From the NCBI GenBank assembly GCA_949751835.1, contig CATKHK010000061.1, positions 186,001 through 250,000 on the forward strand: a stretch of DNA of 64,000 bases, given 5' to 3'. This document shows positions 32,186 through 45,005 of the stretch, one piece after another. The position numbers and the translations under genes are program-made. The stretch comes from Blepharisma japonicum. Its lineage: Eukaryota; Ciliophora; Heterotrichea; Heterotrichida; Blepharismidae. The number at the start of each line of letters is the position of its first letter. The stretch's first letter is position 1. Under the pieces are notes generated by a model that ran no database searches, was not told where the DNA came from, and worked only from the letters and a program-made list of their open reading frames with translations.

Positions 32186-35100
32186 TTAGATATTTAATAT
32201 TTGTGTTTTATCATGAGTTTTCATTTCTTTCATTAGGATTGATTTTGCAATAGGTCGCTTTGAAAATTTACCTTTTCTTAGTTTTATGTATAAACAAACA
32301 GCTGCTATTGCAATTAATAAGATTGCAAGTACTACCAAAATAAAAATTCATCATAAATTATTGCCTTCATTTATTGGTCCTTGTCTTTTCATCGTTAAAG
32401 CAGTTGAAAGTATTGATCCATTTTCATTATTTACAGTGATAAAAATTTCAAAAATATTGCTTCCTCATTCATCAATCATAGAGTAATATTGATTTTTGGT
32501 CATTTTTCTAATATTAAGTACATTTGGGTTTATACGAAAAGTTTTGAAATTTTTATTAACACTTTCAACTGCGATAAATGTATTCGCATTAATAAACATA
32601 ACTCTACCAAGATAGTTTGTGGAATAAACTTGAGATATATAAACATTTGAAATTACTGAGGAGACTTTGCTTGCATTTAAATCTCAAACCCTTATATAAT
32701 TACTATTGTTAATCATCTTCAAAAATGTTACAACGTACTGTAGATTATCAGAGCATGCAAATTCACTTGCTTGAAACATATAATCAATAAAATAAGAACC
32801 ATAAGAATTGTATGAAGTCTCAAGATTCAATTCAGTAAAATTGCTGATTAAATATTTTTTCAAAATGTTTTCCTTATCAATAATAAAAAGAAAATCTCCA
32901 CATATCCCTAACGTGCCAATGAAATTGTATTTATTTGCAATTTTTATATTTTTTACTACTTTCGATAGGTGCTTTTGGCTTGTCTCAACTATTTTAATAT
33001 TTGAGGAATGCTCTCCAAAATATCAGTATACTTGATTGTCGTTTTTGATATTAAAGTCCATAAAATATGGAGAAAAGGATTGCAGAGATAATGTAAAAAA
33101 ATTAATTTTCTCAGAAATGGTTATTATGAATTCAGTAGGGTCTCAACTTCCTCTCACTCTCATTAATTTTTTATTTTCTAAACGTGATGAATCGTAATCA
33201 AGTTTAAATAGAATCATTATTTCAAATAATGACCAATTAATTGTTGCAAGTTTTAGGTGGAAAACATCATAGTCAATAGATACCTCTTTTAGTCTTATAA
33301 TTTTGAAAGTGATTATGTCCAATTCAAAAATTACTAATGAATAAAGTGAATATTTGTCGGGGAGTATTCAACTATTTTGGGGTATTTCTCCTTCAAAATT
33401 GTAAATGCATGATGCTGCAATAAGTAATAGCCCGTCTTTCGTGTATTTAAAGTTATCCATGTGCTTGCAAATGGGATTTTGATACTTAGTATATTTATTA
33501 ATTTTTATATTTCATGAGTCCATATAATTTACTGCAGAATTTATCACCATAAAACCTTCATCTGATAAAATTATTGAAAAGTTTGTATTTGGAATCATCA
33601 TATAATCATATATAATGAATCCATCTTTTGTTTCATATTCACTTATTTTTTCTATTCTTTTTGGTATTTCTGCTGGAATTATCTTTTTATTTTGATTTTT
33701 TTCATCTAATCCATTTATATTCAAAGAAAAATTCAAATTTTGCCCAAAAAATACTTGACTTAGATTAACCTCAAAGCTTTCATCATAGTCTATTTCATTC
33801 GGTATTTGCCAATTTGTAGATTTAAAGCGAGGATAAAATCCATTTGAATTTAAAATTAGCATCAAGTCAATTTTTTTGATATCAAATTCATTATATGCGA
33901 TTATAGATATTGATGTTGAATACTCACTTTCAGTTAATAGCTGAGGCTGATTTGTTGTAATCACAACTAAGCCAGCGGTTATACATCTATTTGAAGGGCT
34001 TTCAGATATTTTTTCACATAAAATTTGGTGCATGTCATAAAATTTTTGGCCTTCTTTTTCATAGGTTATACATATTAGATTTGGTGTAGACTTTATATCA
34101 ACAGAAATGATGCTTGAATGATCAAGCTTTTTAATAAGAAATAGTGAACTTAAAATCGGCTGAGAAGAATCATATATCAGGAAATAATCAGAAATTTGAA
34201 GATAAAGTAACTTATAAATTGCATATGCTTTGACGACATTTCCTGTAATAAAAGGTTTAAAAGTTCTATATAGAACTGTAGGATACGTGTAAATATCAAT
34301 GCATTCTTGGCTGATTAAATATATTAGTGTGTCTGATGTCACAATTTTTTGAAAATTTTTCAATAATTTTACAAAAGTAATTTCATAATTTGGATCATTC
34401 ACTCAAATTTCTTTAAGCGAAATTATAATAATTTCATTTTCATCATTAAGAATGTAAACATACTGATCTGCAAAAATAGCGATATCTGTAATATTTCATG
34501 ACTTTTCATGAACTGATGAGGCATTAAATAAGGCAATTTTTGCTATTTCAATAGTTTTGTAATAGTATAAGTTTATTTGATCGGAATTAGCACATAAAAG
34601 CAAATCACCTGAAGATTTTAATCATAAGCACTTTATATCTATAATAAAACTCTCAAAAGTCAGAAATTCTTTATTTATAACTAAAATGCTGTACTGTTTT
34701 ATTGAGGGCTCAAAGTACATAATTCTATAGTTTAGTAGAGTCAAAACTTCTTTGGGGTTTATTATATTTACTTCAAAGCTTTGATTATATCTATTTACAG
34801 CGGAAATGGACTCATCATAAAAATAAATTATCCATCCATCATCAACTTGAATATTTCTGACACTGCTAGGAATAATTTTTGTTTCAAGATATTGCAATTT
34901 TTCAACTGGATATGCTTCAATAGTAAGAAAGTCCACAAATGATTCTTTAATTATAAAATTTAGATTTTGACCTGAAAAATAATTGTTTGGATAAAGAGAA
35001 ATTGATGTTTGGTTTCCTCATTCATAAAGAGAAAAATATATAGGCACTGCAGAGCTCTGCTTATATCCATTAACATAATAAATCTCTTTTGAGTTCTCAG

Positions 35101-36478
35101 GAATAGAAATTACATTCAAGGTAGATGATAATGATGATAGTTTTGGTGATATTTCTGTCGCTTCAATATTTATAGAATAGTTTGAATTTCCCCAAATTTT
35201 TAATTTTCATTCTTCGATAACTAAGAGAAATATTCTAATCCCATCTTTATCTTTTCTTACGTAATATATATTGTTATTCGTCAAATCTTCAAAAACGCCG
35301 GCTGCTCCTTGAATATCAAAATCTTTTCCAATTTTTTCTTTTAAATCAATATCTGATAATCTTTGTTTAGGCATACGAGATGACATTATCGATAAAATTG
35401 ATGATGCCTGAGTAATATAATATAAGCTGACTTGCTGAAATAGGCTAAAAAACAGAGATTCTCCGTTAATTTCTATATTTGGAAACATTTGAATTATTCG
35501 GCTGGGGTTATCCACAATAAAAATTCCTGCTTTTGTGTTTATACACATATGCCTGAAGTTAAATGTAAGAGCAAATCATGATGAATTAAAGGGGCTTAAT
35601 AATTCTTGGCTAATAAATCCTTCTTCGTTGTATAAATCGTTATTATATTTTAATCTTTTAAAAAAAATAACTCCTACGTTGGCATCAATAACACATAATA
35701 AAAAATTGTCTCTAACTAAAATGTCTAAAATCATCATACTTTTGTCTGGATTAAGTTTGTATTTATTTATCTTTTGCAAAAGGATAGGGTTGAATGATTT
35801 TTCAAAATTATATATGTGAAGAGTATTAATATTATCTATTTCAATATAAATAGGCAAGAAATTTGATAGAATTCCTGAGCCTATAATGATTTTTGAGGAA
35901 TAAGTTATTTCACTTATATTCATTCATAATGGATATCCATTATAAGGATCTGTCACATTAAGTATATAAATATCATTTCTTCATATTGATTTTTCATCAA
36001 AATACTCTTGCTGCCTGACATGTATAAGCAGATAGTGAAAATAACTTGATGGTAAAATCAATTTAATATCTTCTATATATGTGTTTTTGTGCTTAGTTTC
36101 GATTTTATATTTATTGGCCACTGTATAATTTTTGAAAAGAAATGAAAATTCGTAAATAATGATTTCATTTTGGAAGAAATCTGCTATAAACTTATTAGTA
36201 TTTTGATATCACATTACAAATTGCTTATTTCGAGATTTATATGTCTGGTTTAAATTTGGAATAAAAGTAGAAAGCTGCAACTCAAATTTACTTTTCAATT
36301 CTGGTTTATTATTTGGTGTGTTTGCATCAGAAAGCGAGAAAGTTAAATTATCTCCTTCAAAATATTGTGATAGCGGAAGCTCTATAAATTCTCCATTTGT
36401 CAAATATATATCTCCAAAGTTTTCCAAGAGATTCAATGATGAAGCCAAGGATCAAAAGAGACAATAAATTTTCCACAT
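32186..36478 (-). CDS. Giant cell-surface protein with cadherin-like motifs, membrane-anchored paralogue
   Basis: A 1430-residue type I membrane protein read through many TGA-Trp codons. It has a signal peptide (MWKIYCLFWSLASS), a very long extracellular region rich in Asn, Ile, Tyr and Ser, one membrane helix near the end (IFILVVLAILLIAIAAVCLY) and a basic tail of about 35 residues. A motif of the type (I/V)xLSxYFxGxNLxFxL recurs three times: ELPLSQYFEGDNLTFSLS, ISLYPNNYFSGQNLNFII and NLSQVFFGQNLNFSLN. This is the pattern of cadherin-like/dystroglycan-type or Ig-like (CADG) sandwich edges; the stretches between look β-rich, possibly propellers. It is the tandem paralogue of the gene at 36605-40711. 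Surface recognition or adhesion is inference. Confidence 0.8.
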
Positions 36479-36604
36479 TAAAATTATTAATTTAGAAAAA
36501 ATGTTTTGTCTTAAAAATCTTAAATAAATCTGCCTTTATTTTTATTTCTTTTATCAGTTAATTAATATTATATAATAAGATTATTTTTATGGTTTAAGAA
36601 CTAT

Positions 36605-39600
36605 TTATCTTAATCTAAATGAATTCGATTTCTCCTTATTTTCTATTTGAGTCCTTTTAAAACTTATAACTGAAGAATTGGCTTGACTATCTTCGTTTTT
36701 AGCTGTAATAAAAATATCAAATTCATTTGTTCCTCATTCTTTAATCATTTTATTATATTCGCTTTCATTCAATTTTGGAATGTACAACATACTAGGATTG
36801 ATTTTGATAGCTAACAATTGATGTTTCTGAGCAACTAAAAATGTATTTAAATTAATAAATTTCGCTTCATTTATATCTGTAAAGATAAGGTCATTTTCTA
36901 TCTCGACATTGTGCACATGAGAGGAATAAGGATTAGTTGAAGTATCAATTATTCGAACTGAATATTTTGTAATGCTATCAAAGAGATATAAAGTTGCGTA
37001 TTTTCCATCCTCTGAACAAACTATTCTTGAATATGACGAAGTAGGTAAATTGTTTAAGTAATATTCCTCTATTAATGTTATATCAGAGTAATTTTTTATT
37101 GAGTATTTTTTTAAGGAATTAGTGCACACATATAAATAATCGCCACATACTCCTATTGAACTAAACAAATCTATTCTTTCCATAGGAAATTCTATGATAA
37201 AATCTGAATAATTTTCATTTGTTTTTAAAACTCTTAAGCCATATACCAAATCCATTATATATCAGTACGCTGTGTTTGAGTTTGCAACAATTCCATCATA
37301 AATATACGAACGAAAACTAGGCAATTTTAAGGAGGCTGAGCTGATTATTTCTATTTGCTGGAGCTTTATATCCCCTAGTATCCAGGATCCTCTAAATCTT
37401 AATAATTTCTTTTCGAAATATAAACTTGAGCTAGATTCTGATAAAATAATTTCAAAATTCGTATTATCAAGAGTGAGAGTTTTTAAATTTACTGGTCTTC
37501 GCCCAAGAGGGAGCGATTTAAATGATTTTATTGTAAATAAAACATAGTCAAGTTCCCATAAAATTAATACATGTTTAATACTAAAAACGCCAGTACTATT
37601 CAAAAAAGAAACTTTATGAGCACAAGTTGTCACAATGAGTGCATGAGAGTTTTTAGTGAACTGAAAATTGTCAATCAATTTGCATGTTAATTCTTCAGCG
37701 TCAAAAATTTTAGAAAGATTGAGAGAAAAACCCTCGTTAGTGTTTTTCATTATTTGTATTAGAATTAAAGCTTCATCTGATGTAATGACTTGGATATCAG
37801 TTCCAGGTATTAGAATATAGTGATATAAGGTATTAGAAGAATTATAATGTCCAATAATTTCAGTTCTTTTGCTTACATATGCTGGAGCCATAACTCCATC
37901 TTGGCTATTGAAAAATTTTCCATTTATGTTCAAAGCCATTTCAATCTTTTGCCCATGAAAAAGATTGCTTAAGTCAATATTATACTGATCATCATAATTA
38001 ATTTCTTTTTTGATACTTAAGTGGCTGTTTTCATCATATCAGACAAAGGCTCCATTTGGAATTAAATTCAGTTTTAAATCAATACTTAATTTTGAATATC
38101 CATTATATGCTATAACAGAAATTTCTTCTTGGTAAATTTGATCGATCAATTTTTCAGGAGATTTAGCAGAAATTGATATTTGAGTCAATTGATCTTGATA
38201 TTCAAAAATTTTGTATATTTCATAATACTTTTCTTCAGAAATAGGATAATATATCATAAATTCTAAAAAATCTGCATATAGATTAGCCTTGCTAATTTCT
38301 ATATTTGAAAAATAACTGTTTTTTTCTAATTTCATCTCTAAAAACAATGCATTATGAGCAGGCATGTCGGTATCGTAAACATGTAGCATTTCATCAAACT
38401 GTATATAAAGATAATTTTTAACTAAGGAGGCATTTAATACATTCCCACCTTTTTCAAATTGAAGAGTTTTTACATAATTTAAAGGATAACTGAAGGTATT
38501 CACAGTCCCGTTTTGTCTAACCATATATATTAGATTTTTCGAGTAAAGAATACTATGAATATCTTTAAAAGTCTTGTCATGGACCATATAAGTGTTTGGA
38601 ATCTCATTTGTCCGATACTCTATAATGAGCAGCCCATTATTTTTGTCTATTAAATATATTAAAAAATCTTGAAAAGAAATCGAATAAATAAAAATTTCAT
38701 TTAAATTCCATTGGAATCCTTCTTTAAAATTTTCTCCTGCTAAAGTAATAACTTTTTGAGAGCTATAGTCTACAGCCAAATAGATGTCAATTCTTTTTAG
38801 ATCAGAGCACATAAAAATGCCAAAGGTAAAATCATGCTTGAAAATAGAGCATTCAGTTTCTGACTCCCAAGTTTCCATACTTGAATAATCTTTTAAAATA
38901 TAAGATGATATCATTGGAATAGATTCTTGAGTTTTCCAATATATCCACACATTTTTCCCTGTGCATACAATATTAATTGGGTTAGTAATATTTCAAATTT
39001 TTTCATCTGCTATTTCTATATAATCTTTGTAGTAGTAAATTATTGAAATATCTTTTTTCTCGACTCATAAAGCATCTTTAGAAACTGTGACCCTTTCGAG
39101 AAGCTTAAATTTACTAGGAACACTGGCGTTATATGAAAATAAAGCAGAATTTGAATATTTTATGGTATAGCATATATTTGGGCCAGAAATATAAGAATTA
39201 AGCGGAATATCTATATATTTGCTGCGTGCATCAAAAATTAAAGTAATAGGATCTATAATAGCTGGCCTGTAATTACTAATGGGAAGTATATCTTTAGATC
39301 CAAGAGGAATTGAAACTATGCTTACAGAACAAGATATAGATGAATCCTTTTCTTTAGCTGTTATTAATGCTTTGAAATTTGATTTTCCTGTAATTTTCAG
39401 CTTAAAAGATTCAAAATTTAGAGAGAACTGTCTTAACCCATCAAGATCACTTCTTACATAATATATTTCATTATTATTCAAGTAATTTATAATCCTTCAC
39501 TGGCCTGCAGGATTATGAGAGCTTCCAATTAAATTTTTTATGTTTATTTCTATTCTCGTTTCCGATGGGCTGTTCTGGTCTATAATTGATAAAATAGATT

Positions 39601-40711
39601 CATTTTTATACACATAACTTGCCACAAAATAATCATTATATAATTGTGAAAACAATGTTTCATATTTTATTTCATTTATTTCTCTATTTGGAATTCATTT
39701 TTTTATTTCTCCTCCCATATTAAGCAGAATGCTGCCTAGACTTGTCTGAATATTTATTTGCTCTATAGTTGAATATCTTCCACCCAAAAATCATATTGAA
39801 TGTAAATCTCCATAAAATTGAAGGTCAACATAGTAATTTTCTCTTAATTTGTAAAAGAAAAGATAAGCATAAGATAGCATTCCAATATTTCCATCAAGCA
39901 CATATATCTGATTTGATGTATGCAAAATACCCTTGACTGATAATTGCTGAGCTGGGGAAGTAAAAGCAAAGCTCTTTGTAATGTTTCAAAAGTTAATTGG
40001 ATGATAAGGATCTGCGAAATTGTAGACGTAAATTGTGTTTGGGATATTTGTATTGGGAAATTCAGCATAAATAGAAATTTTTGGGACATTTTCTCCGTTG
40101 TTAATAACGATTTTTGATGCATAAGTCAAAGAGTCTAACTCTAGCAGGACCGGCCCTTCAGTGACTAAAGAATCTGTGGATTTTAATAAATAAAAATCAT
40201 TTCTTCATATTAAATTTTTATCAATATTTTCTTGCTGCTTAATATATATTAGAAAAGCCAGGTCATTTCCAATTTTGAGGTTTTGAACATTTTCGATAGT
40301 TGGGCTCAGGAATTGAGTTTGGATTTTTTCTGCATATATTAATGTAATATTGCTTTCATCGTATGGAATTTGATATATATAAATATAGTTTTGATAGAAA
40401 CTACAGAAAATTAATGAAGTATCCAAATTCCATGACTTATAAGATTCTTTTGTCAAAAAGAACGAATCATTGCCAACTTGGCTTTTGAATGGTAGAAAAG
40501 AAAGTAATTTTAAGTTAACACCACCTTTAAGTGCTATTTCGTCTTCTTTAGCATCTGTTTCCGAGATTTGATAAGTAAGATTATTTCCAGAGAAATAATC
40601 AGATAGTTTAAGCTCATAAGTTTCACTTTCAGTTAAGTAGAGATCTCCAATGTTTTCTTTAAGGTATATACTTCTTACCAGTCAGAAAAGAGATAAGATA
40701 TAAATGATCAT
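36605..40711 (-). CDS. Giant secreted protein with cadherin-like motifs, tandem paralogue without anchor
   Basis: A 1368-residue protein, same strand and architecture as its downstream neighbour 126 bp away. It has a signal peptide (MIIYILSLFWLVRSIYL), the mature start NIGDLYLTESETYELKLSDY and three copies of the LSxxFxGxxL motif (KLSDYFSGNNLTYQIS, IPLNSYISGPNICYTI, DLSNLFHGQKIEMALN). Shared landmarks with the paralogue include WRND(F/I)Y, NNN(E)IYYVR and, near the C-terminus, GTNEFDIFITAKNED against GSNIFEIFITVNNEN. It stops (TAA) about 30 residues after that last landmark, without the membrane helix and tail. No 15/16-nt intron that would add one was found, so it is probably secreted. Many TGA codons are Trp. 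Confidence 0.8.
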
Positions 40712-40844
40712 TTTCTTCACCAGTAATAAGTATATTTAATAAAAATGTGAATTTAAAAATCTAAATGCAATAATCACTTTTATTAGACAAAACTACAAAA
40801 TTAAAATCAAATGCAAAAATTAATATATCAGCAAAAATTTATTC

Positions 40845-41438
40845 ATGAAAATGGAAATAAGATCAGGTCTCCCCAAATATTCGGGGGCATTTCAACCTAA
40901 TGCACTATGTGGAAGAATCGGCAATATCAATGGTTTTTTATTCAACGGAAAAGGAATGCCAAGACTTTGCTTAGGCCCAGACTGTAAAATCTATTCAGGA
41001 TTATATTTTTTAGGTTTATTAATAGCAATGATTATTTTGATATGGGTTTTCATCATTATTATTGCTCCTTCTACTTATATAGCTTATGCAGGAGAGCTTA
41101 TATTTGCTTATCTAATTATTTGTTTTTTGCTTGCTTCATTTTTGAACCCTGGAATTCTTTTTAATCCTTTAGAAGATGAATCAGTAGACTCAGAGCCAAA
41201 TAACAAAAGTCGAAGATTTTGCAAAATCTGTGGATTATTTAGAGCTGAGAGAACAGAACATTGTGATCAGTGTGGGGTTTGTATTGATGAATATGACCAC
41301 CATTGCCCTTGGATTAGTAAATGCATAGGAAGAGGGAATATTATTTTTTTCTATGGATTTTTAACAGGTCTTGTGATTACTGTGATTTATATGGCACTAA
41401 CTATTGCGTTTTTATCAAATGGCTCAGCAAAACAATAA
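40845..41438 (+). CDS. DHHC-type protein S-acyltransferase
   Basis: A 197-residue palmitoyltransferase with no TGA codons. Two membrane helices (about 50-75 and 80-100) precede the Cys-rich domain FCKICGLFRAERTEHCDQCG..., which leads into DEYDHHCPWISKCIGRGN with catalytic Cys154. A third helix follows (FFYGFLTGLVITVIYMALTI). All zinc ligands and the DHHC signature are intact. It is shorter than the usual four-helix enzyme: the frame ends soon after helix 3, without the TTxE motif. It resembles short plant/protist PATs. It could acylate N- or C-terminal cysteines like those of the lipid-anchored kinases and MORN protein in this window, but that link is only speculative. Confidence 0.92.
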   Translation: MKMEIRSGLPKYSGAFQPNALCGRIGNINGFLFNGKGMPRLCLGPDCKIYSGLYFLGLLIAMIILIWVFIIIIAPSTYIAYAGELIFAYLIICFLLASFLNPGILFNPLEDESVDSEPNNKSRRFCKICGLFRAERTEHCDQCGVCIDEYDHHCPWISKCIGRGNIIFFYGFLTGLVITVIYMALTIAFLSNGSAKQ

Positions 41439-41507
41439 GTTAATTTTTTATAATATTTAATTAAATTAGAAGCATAATAATGCGAAAAATTAATTAATTT
41501 GTTTAAA

Positions 41508-42701
41508 TTATGTTAATTGGTAATATAAATCTGCGATAGTCCCTGTCACAGTGTCAGTTTTGTTGCTTTTAAAAGCTGTTATCTGAGAATTGAAGAACTC
41601 GATTGCTACATCGCCTTCTCCTTGCTCAGTCAGAATGCAATTTTTGCACCGAAAAGTGGGGGTACCTTGAATTTGGAAAAATAGCGTGTAAAATGTGTTA
41701 GCCTGCAAAACCACAGGACTTTTCAATGGAATTTTAAATGTTGAATTCCCTGTGTATTCCATATAAACTGATTGAGGATGTGTGTATGCCAAAGGACAAT
41801 TCGTCCCAGGCCCTTTATAAATGCAGAAACTCTTTACACAATTCCAGCCTTTTTCTTTGTATGGGCTGCAAATCCCTACAGCTCTTAACAAAATTGGTTT
41901 AGAGACCCTCAGGCTGATTGCGTCAACTCTTTTGCCATTGTATTTTCATTTGGTTCCCCATGGCATTCGTGATCTGGATATTTTGTGTTCATTTTTGAAT
42001 AATAGAGAAGTTTCAATGTTATTTTCTATCAATTTTGACAAAATTTGATCAGGGACCGCTACTTCGACCCTTGATTTTAAGGAAGCATCAATTTCTTGCA
42101 GTTTCAAGCTTGGCCGCTTCAACTCACAGGCTTTTTTAAGCCTAAGTAGAGGGTTTGTCTCAGAATTAACAGCTTCTTTATATGCTTTATAAAGTTCTTG
42201 CTCTTTTTCAATTATGCTATTAATTTCTATAATATTATTTTGTAGTTCTTCAAATCTTTCAGCATTTTCTGTGTCTAGAATTTCTTGTAATTCTTCTTCT
42301 CTATCAATTAGTACTCGTTTTAATTTATTTGCAGCACTAATCAATTTTACATCAGTCATAATTTTTTGCTCTAGAATTTGTTTGTTCAATGGTATGCTTT
42401 TCGAATTTATAAGGGATTTCATGGAATCTTGCCATGAAAGTACTTCATTTTGGTTGCCAAAAGATAATATAAGCTTTGTTTTTTGTGTGAGAATGATTAA
42501 AGTGAAATATTTTCCGTATTTTTTGTCAGCAGGGCAGACAGTAACTATTTCATTGATTGGAATTTGCATTAAAAGCTTAGAATTTGATGTAGAGTCTCTA
42601 AAGAATGAAATATGTTTAGAATTTAGAGTTGTCCAATTCCTTTCCCAGCTCTGAGAATATTTAGATCTAGTCTCCAGTCATCCTTCTTTAATTATTTCCA
42701 T
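41508..42701 (-). CDS. PH-domain / PHR-domain protein
   Basis: A 397-residue protein. The true start is the ATG at 42701, giving MEIIKEGWLETRSKYSQSW, a textbook PH-domain opening, with a TGA-Trp at codon 8. The PH domain ends near residue 95 (EVLSWQDSMKSLIN, the C-terminal Trp helix). A coiled coil covers about 100-190. After KYNGKRVDAISLRVSKPILL comes a PHR-type β-sandwich (about 265-397; LLRAVGICSPY, VVLQANTFYTLFFQIQG), the fold found in PAM/Highwire/RPM-1 and BTBD proteins. Phosphoinositide and protein binding are expected. The PH+PHR combination is not one I know from animals. Confidence 0.78.
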
Positions 42702-42944
42702 TTATATTAGGCGAAATATTTTGTAAATGAGTTTTTTGATCTGCCATTTTCATTATATTTATTAAGTAGCCAAAAATCTAGAGAATAAATATTTCTTAAA
42801 ATTGAAGAAAAAAATCTTATAATAAATTTTATTTTTTTGTAAAATCAACATGCATTATACTGGGTTAAAAAATTGATTATTTTTTATCAATAAAATAAAA
42901 TTCTGTTAAAATGAATATGACTTATTTTTTAAAAAAGTTGTTAA

Positions 42945-44048
42945 TTAAAGCTTTTTAATAATCTGCACGATATCTTCATCCATCAAAACATGCTCTCTCC
43001 CAACTTTCTGTGCATAATGCTTTGCAGACATCCCCCATACAAGTGCGTACTTAAATTCACTCATAATCCCCCTATGAATTCTATTGCAAAAATCTTCGAC
43101 GGTACATTTTCTTCTCGGAAGTACAACTGGTGCATCATAATCTGGTGCAATTCCTTTAGGCTTTGTATAGATTCTAAGCAAGTCCAGCATATCCCATATT
43201 CTTTCAATCATCCCTGATAAATTCCATTCTTTATCAGCAGACACATACGCACAATTAGGAAGCTTATTCATAACATTTAAATCTTCCAAGCTAAGTTCAT
43301 CACATTTATTAATGACATACAAGCAAGGAATATACGCTCTATTTCCTTCCAAAACATCAATAAGTTCATCAGCAGTGCATGGTGCCCTCAAAGTAATATC
43401 AGCGCTATTCATCCTATATTCTTTGCATATCAAATTCACAGTTTCATCTGACAGCCTAGGAGTTGGCACAGTTCTCGTAATAAAAATGCCTCCTTTGTCT
43501 TTTTTCCTTACAATGATGTCTGGAGGTGTCTTGTTTAGCCTAATTCCGAACCCTTCTAATTCTCTTTCAATAATCAGCTTATCTGTGAGTGGCCTTGTCC
43601 CATCTAGTACAATGCAGATCAAGTTACAAGTTTTGGCCACAGCAATAACTTGTTTACCTCTTCCTTTGCCATCTTTGGCGCCTTCGATAATTCCAGGAAG
43701 ATCTAATAATTGGATTCGAGCTCCTAAGTGTCGGATAACACCAGGAATACAAGTCAAGGTTGTAAACTCATAAGCTGCCACTTCTGAATATGTCTCTGTA
43801 AGCTTGTTAAGAAGGGTTGATTTACCAACTGATGGAAATCCAACCAGCCCCACACGAGCATCTCCTGATTTGCTGACATCGAAACCTTCACCAGCGCCTT
43901 TGCTGCCTTTTGTGGCGGATTCTAAGAGTTCGCGGCGAAATCTGGCGAGCTTGGCTTTGAGTAAGCCTAAATGGTTTTCTGTGGCTTTGTTTTTTTGTGT
44001 TCGAGCGATTTCGGCTTCGATTTCAGCGATTTTTTGTGCCGCACTCAT
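42945..44048 (-). CDS. DRG1: DRG1, developmentally regulated GTP-binding protein
   Basis: This 367-residue GTPase has the size and order of DRG1. The N-terminal helical pair [18 protein letters not shown] is diagnostic. G-motifs are GFPSVGKST (P-loop), TTLTCIPGV (switch I), [16 protein letters not shown] (switch II), NKCD (G4) and a C-terminal TGS domain ending [17 protein letters not shown]1 binds translating ribosomes with DFRP1 and relieves stalls. All Trp are TGG and codon use resembles the uS5 gene, consistent with high expression. A DRG2 assignment is excluded by the KKKDKGG-like insert and C-terminus. Confidence 0.96.
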   Translation of the reverse strand: MSAAQKIAEIEAEIARTQKNKATENHLGLLKAKLARFRRELLESATKGSKGAGEGFDVSKSGDARVGLVGFPSVGKSTLLNKLTETYSEVAAYEFTTLTCIPGVIRHLGARIQLLDLPGIIEGAKDGKGRGKQVIAVAKTCNLICIVLDGTRPLTDKLIIERELEGFGIRLNKTPPDIIVRKKDKGGIFITRTVPTPRLSDETVNLICKEYRMNSADITLRAPCTADELIDVLEGNRAYIPCLYVINKCDELSLEDLNVMNKLPNCAYVSADKEWNLSGMIERIWDMLDLLRIYTKPKGIAPDYDAPVVLPRRKCTVEDFCNRIHRGIMSEFKYALVWGMSAKHYAQKVGREHVLMDEDIVQIIKKL

Positions 44049-44144
44049 AATTATTATTAAAATGAAGAATTTAATCAGGTAGATTGCGAGGAGGAGATCG
44101 TAAATAAATTAATAAAAGAATATACTAGAAAATGGAAAAAGAAT

Positions 44145-44933
44145 AATTGATTGAGGATATAGTGGAGACAAGGATGTTTCTCTGAATTGGGATATAGAGG
44201 ATAAAATCAATTTGCCAATAAAAATCCAAAGACTTTTGAGCATGATTCTAGTAGTTCACTAAAAAGACCAAAATTTTCTTTAAAGCGAGCCAAAATATTT
44301 TAACTAAGCATTTCAAGTCAAAAATGAAGGAATGAACCCAGAAAAGTTCACTTTGTATCTGTCAAAGCCTGTTAAACCACCGATTTTGGAGATTTTTCTA
44401 GCTCAAAAGATTCTCAAGGCGCTAAGGGTTGATATTGCATTTTTTCGATTAAATCTTGGTTTCTTCACACGACACTTACATTATAGACTAAAAAATAGAC
44501 CAAATAAATTTTCATGATATAATAGTTGCCGTATGAGTCACGATAAATTTCTTAAGCAATAAGCAAAATTGTTTGATCCCTCATAGAAATTACGAGTAAA
44601 GATATACAATCTTTAGAAGCATGCTTTTCTCTTTGGGAGTTTTTTTGTCACAACAAATCCCTCTGACATAATTTTGTGGGACTCATCAAATGGTAATAAA
44701 ATTGCAAAAACTAATAAATTTTTGGTATTAAAAAAATATCATTATCTCAAAGTGGAAGATATATTGCATCATACATAGAAGATGATGTTTTATTAATTTG
44801 AAATGTTGAGTCATGCCTAAATGAATATAAAAATGGGATCAATATGCACTCAGTTGTTATATTAGATATAGAACGAGATATTACAGCTCATACTACTATT
44901 TTTTCAGTAAACAACTTTTCTGATATTTCTTAA
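44145..44933 (+). pseudogene. Decayed WD40-repeat gene
   Basis: Fragments of WD40 blades occur in different frames of this otherwise empty 950-bp gap. They are WGYSGDKDVSLNWDIEDK (about 44149-44208), EITSKDIQSLEACFSLWEFF, VTTNPSDIILWDSSNG, and finally SLSQSGRYIASYIEDD and LLIWNVESC ending at TAA 44931-44933. The breaks include length changes in a 7-T run (near 44641) and a 7-A run (near 44731), and TAA/TAG elsewhere; no 15/16-nt intron repairs the ones I tested. TGA at the LIWN site is again Trp. Either a pseudogene or a live gene with sequencing errors in homopolymers. Limits are approximate. Confidence 0.5.
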
Positions 44934-45005
44934 CGAAAATAGCACTCTATAAAAATTATAAAAGAATTAATTAAATAAAAATGGCTTTATTTATATATAT
45001 GGTTT

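Noticed and set aside
32186-40711. A single split gene or a recombination artefact for the two giant genes
   Set aside because: Each has its own signal peptide, stop and 126-bp spacer, and they are homologous along their length, so they are tandem paralogues.
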